In this document: piece by piece, positions 27,939 through 35,614 of the stretch | How positions within the stretch are numbered: position 1 is the first letter of the stretch | How the letters are laid out: every line of letters starts with the position of its first letter | NCBI GenBank assembly: GCA_900320055.1 | Contig: ONQS01000018.1 | Coordinates: forward strand, 1 to 43,457 | DNA: 43,457 bases | Direction: 5' to 3' | DNA from: an uncultured Prevotellaceae bacterium | Lineage (GTDB): Bacteria > Bacteroidota > Bacteroidia > Bacteroidales > Muribaculaceae | Program-made: the position numbers and the translations under genes | The notes under the pieces: model-generated | Databases searched by the model: none | What the model was told of the DNA's origin: nothing | The model's input: the letters and a program-made list of their open reading frames with translations, nothing else

Positions 27939-30254
27939 ATGGCAGAAAATACTACAACCATCCAACAGGAAGAGCAGGTCTTTGACATTGGCGCTTTCTT
28001 TGATAAGTACAAACGCTATTGGTGGCTCTTTGTCCTGTCGCTGATAGCCTTTTTGTGTCTGGCCTACTACTATATGAAGGTCACCAATCGCGTGTATGAC
28101 GTCAACGCGGTGGTGCTGGTTGCCCAGGAGGACAACAGTTCCAGTGCCGGAGCCAATCTGCTCAAGAGCATGAAACTCATGAACGGCGGCGGCAAGGTCG
28201 AGGACGAGATGATCGTGTTCTCGTCGCAGGAGTTGTGCACCGAGGTGGCCAAGCGCCTGCGCCTCAACCGCAGTTACACCGAGGACATGGGATGGTTCAA
28301 GCCCACCAAGATCCATTATAACAGCACGCCCATCGAGGTTATCGCCCCCGAGGAGATGTTTGACACACTCTCGTCGGTCAGTTTCAAGATCGACGTCAAC
28401 AAACAGGGTCTGGCTCACATCAAGGCCACCAGCGGCAAGGACAAACTCGCTGACCTGAAGGACTGCACCCTGCCCGCCACGTTCAAGACCACCTACGGCA
28501 CATTCACCGTCAAGCCCACCGAGAACTATAAGCCCAGCAAACCATGCCACATCCAGGCTTCACTGACGGGCACACAGTATATCGGCCAGAGTCTGAACAA
28601 GAAGATCAAGGTCAAACTCATTACCAAAAAGGCCAACGGCATCAACCTGAGTATCAACGAGACAGTCAAGAGCCGCGGCATGGACATCCTGAACACGCTC
28701 ATCAACCTCTATAACGACCGTGGCCAGGAAGAGAAGGATGAGCAGGCCATCAACACCGCCAAATTCATCGACGAGCGCCTTGCCCTCATCTATAAGGGCT
28801 TGACCAGCAGCGAGGCCGACATCGAAGCCTTCAGGCGCCGCAACAATATGATCAACGTCGAGTTGCAGATGAAGAACGCCATGGCCAAGCAGGAGATGGC
28901 CGACAAGGCCATCATCAGGTTGGAGACCAACAAGCGCCTGCTCGGCATGGTCAAGGATTTTGTCAACGATCCGTCTAACAAGCACAGTTACATCCCCTTT
29001 GACGTGGACTCGAGCGCCGCCTCGGGCTCAATCAAGGCCTATAACAACCTGCTGGCCAAACGTCAAGAACTGGAACACTCGGCCAAGGGTGACAACCAGG
29101 CGCTGAAGCGCATCGACGATCAGATCGAGAGCATGCACGGCAACATCCTGCAGGGCATCAACAGTTCCATCAGGGGCATCGACCTGCAACTGCGGCAGGC
29201 CCAGAGTCAGACCAACTCGACCAACAGCGACATGGGCAAGGTGCCCACTGTGGAGCGCGAGGCTCAAGACCTCTACCGCCAGCAGGGCATCCAGAACACG
29301 CTCTATACCTTCTTGTTACAAAAGCGTGAGGAGAACTCACTTGTACTGGCAGCCACTACGCCCAAGGGCAAGATTGTGGACCATGCCTATGCGTCGATCA
29401 ATCCCATCAAGCCCGTGAAGTTCAAAATCTACTTCCTGGCGCTGATCGCTGGATTGCTTCTGCCCATAGCGTTGCTGTTCTGCAAGCGACTGTTCACCAC
29501 CAAGTTCTCGTCGCAAGAAGACCTGCAGAGCATCAGCAAAGCACCAGTTGTGGGCGAGATCTGTCACAACCGCCACCGCTCGCAACTCGTGGTCAAGGAC
29601 GGCAAGACGTCGTCGATTGTGGAGTTGTTCCGCCTGTTGCGCAACAACATCCAGTTCATGCTGCCCACCGAGGAGGACAAGGTCATCCTGGTCACCAGTT
29701 CGGTATCAGGCGAGGGCAAGTCGTTTGTCAGCACCAACCTGGCGTCATCGTTCTCGCTGCTGGGCAAGCGCGTGGTGCTTGTGGGCATGGACATACGCAG
29801 TCCCAAGTTGGCCCAGATGCTCGACATCAACGACGCCCCGGGTGTCACCGCCTATCTGGCTAAGCAGAACGTGGTGCTCGACAACGTGGTGCAGCACTGT
29901 CCCGAGGTGGACCAACTCGACGTCATCGTGGGCGGCACCATTCCGCCTAACCCGTCGGAGTTGCTGCTAACCACCCGTGTACAGCAACTGATCGACGAAC
30001 TCAAGGAGCGTTACGATTACGTTATCATCGACTCGGCTCCCATCGCCATGGTGAGCGATACCTACTCACTGGCGCGCTATGCCAACGTGACCGTCTATGT
30101 GACGCGCTCCAACTACACCAAGCGCAGCCTCGTGCGCTATATGAACAATGCGCTAGCCCGCCGCCAACTCAACAACGTGGCAGTTGTCCTCAACGACAGC
30201 AATCCCAAGATGTCGCAAGGCTATGGCTATGGCTATGGTCAGGACAAGGATTAG
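27939..30254 (+). CDS. Polysaccharide co-polymerase with tyrosine kinase domain, Wzc family
   Basis: This is a chain-length determinant fused to a BY-type tyrosine autokinase, 771 residues. The first membrane helix is at about 28-46 (Wzz domain start), a long periplasmic coiled-coil region follows, and the second helix is at about 488-512. The cytoplasmic kinase has a Walker A (SVSGEGKSF, about 587-595), a second Walker motif (VVLVGMDIRSPKL, about 610) and a Walker B (YDYVIIDSAP, about 692). The C-terminal tyrosine cluster is short (YGYGYGQ). No partner phosphatase gene is seen nearby. The stop codon lies in the first unit of a heptamer repeat array. Confidence 0.93.
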   Translation: MAENTTTIQQEEQVFDIGAFFDKYKRYWWLFVLSLIAFLCLAYYYMKVTNRVYDVNAVVLVAQEDNSSSAGANLLKSMKLMNGGGKVEDEMIVFSSQELCTEVAKRLRLNRSYTEDMGWFKPTKIHYNSTPIEVIAPEEMFDTLSSVSFKIDVNKQGLAHIKATSGKDKLADLKDCTLPATFKTTYGTFTVKPTENYKPSKPCHIQASLTGTQYIGQSLNKKIKVKLITKKANGINLSINETVKSRGMDILNTLINLYNDRGQEEKDEQAINTAKFIDERLALIYKGLTSSEADIEAFRRRNNMINVELQMKNAMAKQEMADKAIIRLETNKRLLGMVKDFVNDPSNKHSYIPFDVDSSAASGSIKAYNNLLAKRQELEHSAKGDNQALKRIDDQIESMHGNILQGINSSIRGIDLQLRQAQSQTNSTNSDMGKVPTVEREAQDLYRQQGIQNTLYTFLLQKREENSLVLAATTPKGKIVDHAYASINPIKPVKFKIYFLALIAGLLLPIALLFCKRLFTTKFSSQEDLQSISKAPVVGEICHNRHRSQLVVKDGKTSSIVELFRLLRNNIQFMLPTEEDKVILVTSSVSGEGKSFVSTNLASSFSLLGKRVVLVGMDIRSPKLAQMLDINDAPGVTAYLAKQNVVLDNVVQHCPEVDQLDVIVGGTIPPNPSELLLTTRVQQLIDELKERYDYVIIDSAPIAMVSDTYSLARYANVTVYVTRSNYTKRSLVRYMNNALARRQLNNVAVVLNDSNPKMSQGYGYGYGQDKD

Positions 30255-30307
30255 TTGTTAGTTCTTAGTTCTTAGTTCTTAGTTCTTAGTTGTTAGTTCT
30301 TAGTTGG
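30252..30307 (+). repeat. Heptamer tandem repeat on the wzc-like stop codon
   Basis: Eight tandem 7-bp units with consensus TAGTTCT (variants TAGTTGT and TAGTTGG). The first three bases are the stop codon of the Wzc-like gene. Because seven is not a multiple of three, the array gives a TAG in all three plus frames, and on the other strand it also gives stops. It fills most of the gap to the polymerase candidate. Confidence 0.95.
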
Positions 30308-30338
30308 CATCCGCCTAAAACGTAACGCATAAAAAAAG

Positions 30339-31664
30339 ATGCAAGTTTCCAAGTCCATACTCATCCAACGCGCCCTCTTGGGCGTGTTTTGGGTTTTGGG
30401 TACCGTTGGCTTCGTCTGCGACGAGTTTGTCCCCGGTCTAGAGTCGCTGCGCAGCTACATTCTGCTGGCCTGTGACGCTGTGCTGGTGCTGATAGGCCTG
30501 ATGACATTGCGCCACAAGGCCGATTTCCTGTTCGTCGGGTCACTGCTGCTCATTGCCTTGACGAGCAGCCTGTTGCTGAACAAGTTGCCCATCACGATGA
30601 CGGTGAACGGCATACGCGTGTTCTTCGGCGTGATGTTCTGCTACCCGATCTTCCGCTACTTCTGGGATGAACCCAATCGGCGTGACCGTTTCATCAAGGC
30701 CTTTGACAAGAATCTGGAAGTCTTCCTGTGGCTGCAGGTACCGTGCATCTTGTACCAGTTCATCGTTTACACCGCCGGCGACCATGGCGGCGGCTCGTTG
30801 GGCAACTGGTACTCTGGCACCATCTCGATGATGATTTACCTGATCTCCTTCTACCTGATCAGGAAACGCATCAACCCGAGGCACTTCATAAGCTCCATCC
30901 TCACCAATTACAAATATGTGCTGCTGCTCACGCCCACCTTCCTGAACGAGACCAAAATCAGTTTCGTGCTGCTGGTGCTCTACTTCATCCTGCTGGTGCC
31001 CATCGGCAAGCGCATGTTCGCCCGCGCCTTGATTGTCGTGCCGGTGATGTCCCTGCTGTTTGGCGTGGGTTATATGACCTATAAGATGACCTACACAGGC
31101 GAGGTGAGCAAGACGGCCGACGGCTTGGACATCTTCAGCGAGGAATACCTGATGGAATACATGTTTATGGATGTCGAGCGAGCCGAGGAAGATGCGACCT
31201 GGAACATGGAGAACAACGAGAATGGCCTTGCCGACATACCCAGGGCGACCAAGTTCCTGCTACTGCCCATGTTCGAAGAGAATGAGCCTGGGCACATCCC
31301 CATGGGTTTTGGCGTGGGCCACTTCAAGGGCGGCACCAAGTTGAGCCATTCTGAACTGTATGACCAGTATGAGTGGTACCTGATCGGCACCATCCCCTAC
31401 TTCATCCACGTGTACCTCCAGTTGGGTCTGGTGGGCATCTTGTGGTATATCGTGTTCCTGGTCTCGATATTTGTGCGTCACCCCGAGGGCCTTTCCAAGC
31501 GAGACCTGAACATGCAGCTCTTCCTGGTCATCCTCATCGGCATCAACTTCTTCTACATCGAGTCGATGCGCGACCCGGTATTCTGCATCGTCCTCTATGG
31601 CCTGGTTGCCGGATCATGGCTACCCGATGATGCCGGTGCCAAAAAAATTCTTTCCCCAACATAA
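30339..31664 (+). CDS. Multi-spanning membrane protein, probable Wzy-type polysaccharide polymerase
   Basis: This 441-residue integral membrane protein has about 11 hydrophobic segments. A large polar loop lies between the last groups of helices (about residues 245-345, including the acidic stretch FMDVERAEEDATWNMENNENG). That layout matches Wzy/O-antigen ligase-like polymerases, which are poorly conserved in sequence. The operon position after the Wzx-, Wza- and Wzc-like genes supports the call. No single diagnostic motif is recognised, so the function is inferred from topology and context. Confidence 0.65.
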   Translation: MQVSKSILIQRALLGVFWVLGTVGFVCDEFVPGLESLRSYILLACDAVLVLIGLMTLRHKADFLFVGSLLLIALTSSLLLNKLPITMTVNGIRVFFGVMFCYPIFRYFWDEPNRRDRFIKAFDKNLEVFLWLQVPCILYQFIVYTAGDHGGGSLGNWYSGTISMMIYLISFYLIRKRINPRHFISSILTNYKYVLLLTPTFLNETKISFVLLVLYFILLVPIGKRMFARALIVVPVMSLLFGVGYMTYKMTYTGEVSKTADGLDIFSEEYLMEYMFMDVERAEEDATWNMENNENGLADIPRATKFLLLPMFEENEPGHIPMGFGVGHFKGGTKLSHSELYDQYEWYLIGTIPYFIHVYLQLGLVGILWYIVFLVSIFVRHPEGLSKRDLNMQLFLVILIGINFFYIESMRDPVFCIVLYGLVAGSWLPDDAGAKKILSPT

Positions 31665-31690
31665 CCGTATAATCCCGAATCACTACAGAT

Positions 31691-33382
31691 ATGAGACATC
31701 AAGGCTTTATCAGGAATCTTCTATTGCTAGCAACGCTGCTGGTTGCAAGTACGGCCCTTCAGGCGCGAACCGTTACAGTTAATGTCAGTTCCATAGCAAA
31801 GGGCACAAACCTTGCCACAGCGCTGAACAACCAGATACAACGTCTCACCTATGACGACACGTTCGCCATTAATTTTGACCAACCGGGCACCTATATCCTT
31901 GACGATGTCATCATCGGCAAGTGCAGTGTCACCATGACCGGCACCGGCGCCGACAACACGATTGTCCTGCTCAAAAAAAACGAGTCACAAAAGAAACTGA
32001 ACAGTGACGCCTTCATCACGATTGCCGGCACACCCACCAACCCGATTTCGGTCACTATTCGCGATTTGAGCATCAACCTCATGGAACATCAGGGGATATG
32101 GTGGGAAAACTCAGAATTCCATGCTGTGAAAATCTATCACGCCAACAAAGTTGACCTCCGCAACGTGAAGAGCACCATGCTCAATGCCAAGATCACCAAC
32201 TTTGACCTGCGCGTGTGCTCCAACGTTACCGTCGAGAATTGCGTCATCAGTAATTACAACAACTGCTCGACAGGTGGCAACCTGTGGCTGCGCGGCGAGA
32301 TGCACAACATCACCATTCGCAACAACAAGTTCTATAAATACGGTAATGACGAGGCGGTTGCTTTTTTCTCAAAAACCATCAATGCCAAAAATAGCGCCCC
32401 CGGCAACATCAGCCGCACCAATATCAGAGTCACCGACAATGAGTTCTACTACCAGCACAATGACAAGCTCATCGACGGCATGTTCAACGATATGATATTT
32501 TCGGTGCTCACGTCCGATCACTACCCAGAATACAGCTGTGACATGCGAGGCTTTGAACTGGCCCGCAACAAGTTCTACGTCAACGACCTGTGCAAACGCA
32601 TCATCCATTTCCAGTTTGACACCAAAGACCGGCACAGCGACTTTGTCATCCATGACAACGAATTCATCAGCAACAATGTCAAGTCGGGCGAAACATTCTA
32701 CCGCATGGATATCGACGTGTGGGACCTGTCAACCCAGCAAGACACCATCGTCGTGAGAAACAACACGATGACCAACAAATATGCCATCATGAACCCGTAC
32801 AACGGATCGGGCTACACGTTCCTGCTCGTGCGCAGCGGCAACCTGCTGCTCGACGGCAACAAGGTCAACAACCTCATCAGCACAGGCCCCAACAGGAAGT
32901 CCTATGGCGTCAATCTGCTGTGGTGTGGCAAGGAAGGCGGCACAGTGACCCTGCGCAACAACGTGTGCAAGGGCCTGGCACGCATCGCCACCCTTGAGTC
33001 GGGCAATGGCATCGGCCAGTTCTCGTTGACCGCTTTCAACAATTATTTCCAAGGGCGCACAACCATCTATTGCAAGAAAATCGACCGACTCGACCTCGAT
33101 TTCAGGAACAACACCTTCGACTGTAACCATGACTACTTCTTCCTGGAAGACTTTGCCAGCAAGGGAAATGTCATCTTTAACAACAACAAGGTAACCGTTA
33201 CGACGAGGAATGGCCAATTCATGGCGCATTACGGCAATGCCTCCACGTCATCCATGAGGTTTGAAAAACTGGAAATCAGGGGAAATGAGTTCCGTGGCGT
33301 GAACAGCCAAAACGACATGCTGAAGCACATCTCCAATGTGCGCAAGCGTAAAGTCAAGTCCAATTCGTTCTACCCGCGGTAA
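31691..33382 (+). CDS. Secreted right-handed beta-helix protein of unknown function
   Basis: This 563-residue protein has a clear signal peptide (cleavage near ALQA, about residue 25). The body is made of repeated short strands with N-rich turns (VTVENCVISNYNN, ITIRNNKFYKYGN, FELARNKFYVND, FVIHDNEFISNN, IVVRNNTMTNKY, VTLRNNVCKG, LDFRNNTFDCN, VIFNNNKVTV, LEIRGNEFRG). This pattern is typical of parallel beta-helix (pectin-lyase-like) folds. Such proteins in polysaccharide loci can be epimerases, lyases or binding scaffolds; no catalytic set is recognised here. It ends without a type IX sorting domain or second membrane helix, so a periplasmic place is most likely. It follows the polymerase candidate by 26 nt. 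Confidence 0.75.
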   Translation: MRHQGFIRNLLLLATLLVASTALQARTVTVNVSSIAKGTNLATALNNQIQRLTYDDTFAINFDQPGTYILDDVIIGKCSVTMTGTGADNTIVLLKKNESQKKLNSDAFITIAGTPTNPISVTIRDLSINLMEHQGIWWENSEFHAVKIYHANKVDLRNVKSTMLNAKITNFDLRVCSNVTVENCVISNYNNCSTGGNLWLRGEMHNITIRNNKFYKYGNDEAVAFFSKTINAKNSAPGNISRTNIRVTDNEFYYQHNDKLIDGMFNDMIFSVLTSDHYPEYSCDMRGFELARNKFYVNDLCKRIIHFQFDTKDRHSDFVIHDNEFISNNVKSGETFYRMDIDVWDLSTQQDTIVVRNNTMTNKYAIMNPYNGSGYTFLLVRSGNLLLDGNKVNNLISTGPNRKSYGVNLLWCGKEGGTVTLRNNVCKGLARIATLESGNGIGQFSLTAFNNYFQGRTTIYCKKIDRLDLDFRNNTFDCNHDYFFLEDFASKGNVIFNNNKVTVTTRNGQFMAHYGNASTSSMRFEKLEIRGNEFRGVNSQNDMLKHISNVRKRKVKSNSFYPR

Positions 33383-33397
33383 TCGGTCTGGAAAAGG

Positions 33398-34345
33398 CTA
33401 TTTGAACAATTTCTTCAGTCTGCGGTTGTTGACCACACACCAGTGGCACAACCTGGGGTAATGCAGCAGCAATTGAAGGACGGCGGCCCGGCGTGGCAGT
33501 TTGTAGCGGCGGTCGTTGATGATCTTATTGACCCACCGATGGCTCGTGTCGAGCGGATAAACATAAAAAGCGAGCCTGTCCAGCTTCATGCACAGCAATT
33601 CCCTCTCCAGGTCGTCCAGTTTGCCCCTAGACTGCAGGTTATCTTCCACCAACGTGAAAAATCGTTCCCAGTTAGTCTGACTAGTCAGATGGCGGCTAGT
33701 GACCGTCAAGGATGTTGGCACATAATAATACTTCACGACCGGCTTATTATAAATCCCGACTCGGTTAACATAGGCACTCATGCAAATGTTCATATAAACA
33801 TCCTCATTTGGGAACACTTGATCTTTAGGCGGAAAAACTTCTTCACGATACATCTCGCGACGGCCCAAGTTGCCCCATGAGGCACACATGCAGCGACGAT
33901 CGAACAGAAAATGCAGATATTCATCACCCGTCAACACTCCTTCAAAAGGATGAGGAACTTCATAACTTTCCTCTTCTCTTACCTTAACAAATGAACCATA
34001 GGCCAAATCCAACTGATTGGTTTCACACTTATCGTACAAGAAAGTTATGGCGTCAGGCAATAGTTCATCATCGGCATCCAGATACGCAATAAAGTCACCC
34101 GTTGCAGCCTTGAACCCGTTATGGCGGGCTTCAGCTGGCCCTAGATTCTCCTGATGGACGACCCTCAAGCGATTGTCCTGTTGCGACAACTGGTCGGCGA
34201 CAGCACCTGTCTCGTCGGTCGAGCCATCATCCACAATCACCACTTCGATGTTAGTATATGTCTGTGCCAAAGCGCTTGCCACACTACGTGGCAAATATCG
34301 CGCGGCATTGTAGGCAGGGATAATGATGGATACCAATTGTGACAT
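33398..34345 (-). CDS. Glycosyltransferase family 2
   Basis: This is a GT-A fold glycosyltransferase, 315 residues from the ATG at 34345; the longer in-frame version is rejected because the family start is SQLVSIIIPAYNAARYLPRS. The nucleotide-binding VVIVDDGSTDETG (about residues 32-45) and the metal-binding DADDE (about residue 87-91) are intact. No membrane helix is seen, so it acts at the cytoplasmic face. It is the only minus-strand gene within this plus-strand part of the locus, converging on the beta-helix gene (15-nt gap) and diverging from the next glycosyltransferase. Confidence 0.9.
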   Translation of the reverse strand: MSQLVSIIIPAYNAARYLPRSVASALAQTYTNIEVVIVDDGSTDETGAVADQLSQQDNRLRVVHQENLGPAEARHNGFKAATGDFIAYLDADDELLPDAITFLYDKCETNQLDLAYGSFVKVREEESYEVPHPFEGVLTGDEYLHFLFDRRCMCASWGNLGRREMYREEVFPPKDQVFPNEDVYMNICMSAYVNRVGIYNKPVVKYYYVPTSLTVTSRHLTSQTNWERFFTLVEDNLQSRGKLDDLERELLCMKLDRLAFYVYPLDTSHRWVNKIINDRRYKLPRRAAVLQLLLHYPRLCHWCVVNNRRLKKLFK

Positions 34346-34362
34346 GATTCTACCGATTATTG

Positions 34363-34394
34363 TTTGCAAAGATATAACCTTTTTTATAATTTTG
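34363..34394 (+). promoter_or_regulatory. Promoter of the plus-strand glycosyltransferase gene
   Basis: TTTG at 34363-34366 and TAATTTTG at 34387-34394 are separated by 20 nt, an exact consensus match. The start codon lies 21 nt after the box, giving a leader of about 15 nt. Confidence 0.8.
34367..34374 (-). promoter_or_regulatory. Probable -7 box of the minus-strand family 2 glycosyltransferase
   Basis: TATCTTTG on the minus strand matches TAnnTTTG and lies directly beside the TTTG element of the opposite promoter, so the two promoters overlap. The nearest upstream TTTG (34401-34404) is 26 nt away, longer than ideal. Confidence 0.5.
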
Positions 34395-34415
34395 GGGCCG
34401 CAAAGCGACAATAAA

Positions 34416-35516
34416 ATGAAGGTATTACTCATCAACTGCATATTATCGACAGCCGAGAAAGGTGTCATCAAGCGCAAGGAATCCATCAGCGATTGCATGA
34501 TCAGCACCTTTGCCCGCGGTTTTATCGAGTTGGGCCACGAGGTGACGTTGCTGGCATCGCAGGAATTCATGCCCACCCGGCAGGATGAGCAATTACCCTT
34601 TGAGGTCGTTTATTTCCCGTCACGTTTCAAGCGGCTATTCAAACCTAGCCTGCTGCCGTGGCCCAAGGAAATGCGCGCCTGGCTCAAGCAACACTCGGCC
34701 GAATATGACCTTGTGATTGCGAGCGAGACGTTCCAGATTTCCTCCCTCATCGCTGCTGGCGTCTGCAAGTCCAAATTACTCATCTGGCAAGAGATGGATC
34801 GCCATCAGCGCCTGTTGTTCAAACTGCCGTCCAAATTCTGGCACAATGTCATTGTCCCGACGTTCATGCGCGATGTGACCATCGTGCCGCGCAGCGAGCC
34901 CGCCAAGCGTTTCATGAGCCGCTACAGCCGTCACGTGAGCGACGTGATTGTGGACCATGGCACCGATGCCCACACGCTCTACCCCAGCGACCATGTCGAG
35001 AATGCCTTTATCGTCGTATCACAACTGGTTAAGCGCAAGAGTGTGGACAGCATCATCACTAAGTTTGCCCGTCTCGTGAGTCAAGAGCCTTATCATAATT
35101 ACCGCCTGGACATCATTGGGGACGGCGACCAGATGCAAGAATTAAAACAGCTGGCATCCAAGTTGGGTATTGAAAAGAATGTGGTGTTCCACGGTTTCCT
35201 GTCACATGAACGACTAGCCGAGCCGCTCAGACACGCACGGGCACTGCTGGTGGATACCAGCAACGACCTGAACATGGTCACCATTGCCGAAGCCATCACC
35301 AGCGGCACTCCCGTCGTGACCAATACGAAACCCTCAACTGCTTCATTCATCGCTGCCAACGGGCTGGGCGTCGTGCGCGACAACTGGGACGAGAATGACT
35401 TGATTGAGGTCATCAACAACTACGACAAGATGCATGCTGCATGTGTCAAGGAGGGCAAAGAACTGACCAACGTGGCCTGTGCCCGAAAGATGCTGGGAGT
35501 GAGGAGTGAGAAGTGA
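34416..35516 (+). CDS. Glycosyltransferase family 4-like
   Basis: This is a GT-B fold glycosyltransferase, 366 residues from the ATG at 34416 (MKVLLINCILSTAEKG); the upstream extension would overlap the divergent promoters. The N-terminal domain binds the acceptor. The C-terminal donor domain shows VVSQLVKRKSVDSIITKFARL, YRLDIIGDGDQ, NVVFHGFLSHERLAEPL and the end motif LVDTSNDLNMVTIAEAITSGTPVV. The usual first Glu of the E-x7-E motif is replaced here by another residue. The last codons (GVRSEK) and the TGA stop lie inside a heptamer repeat array. Confidence 0.88.
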   Translation: MKVLLINCILSTAEKGVIKRKESISDCMISTFARGFIELGHEVTLLASQEFMPTRQDEQLPFEVVYFPSRFKRLFKPSLLPWPKEMRAWLKQHSAEYDLVIASETFQISSLIAAGVCKSKLLIWQEMDRHQRLLFKLPSKFWHNVIVPTFMRDVTIVPRSEPAKRFMSRYSRHVSDVIVDHGTDAHTLYPSDHVENAFIVVSQLVKRKSVDSIITKFARLVSQEPYHNYRLDIIGDGDQMQELKQLASKLGIEKNVVFHGFLSHERLAEPLRHARALLVDTSNDLNMVTIAEAITSGTPVVTNTKPSTASFIAANGLGVVRDNWDENDLIEVINNYDKMHAACVKEGKELTNVACARKMLGVRSEK

Positions 35517-35542
35517 GAAGTGAGGAGTTAGAAGTTAGAAGT
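35494..35542 (+). repeat. Heptamer tandem repeat on a glycosyltransferase stop codon
   Basis: Seven tandem 7-bp units: TGGGAGT, GAGGAGT, GAGAAGT, GAGAAGT, GAGGAGT, TAGAAGT, TAGAAGT. The first units encode the C-terminal residues of the glycosyltransferase, and the TGA stop is formed across the junction of two units (35514-35516). Any reading frame entering the array meets a stop within about three units. Confidence 0.95.
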
Positions 35543-35614
35543 GATTTAAATTGAATTGCGGCAATAAATCAACCTATTTTTCGTTTTATTAGTGTAACGG
35601 AAAAACCCATTATC

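Noticed and set aside
30252-30307. Heptamer array as a CRISPR or insertion-sequence remnant
   Set aside because: Units are contiguous with no spacers, and there are no terminal inverted repeats or transposase fragments nearby.
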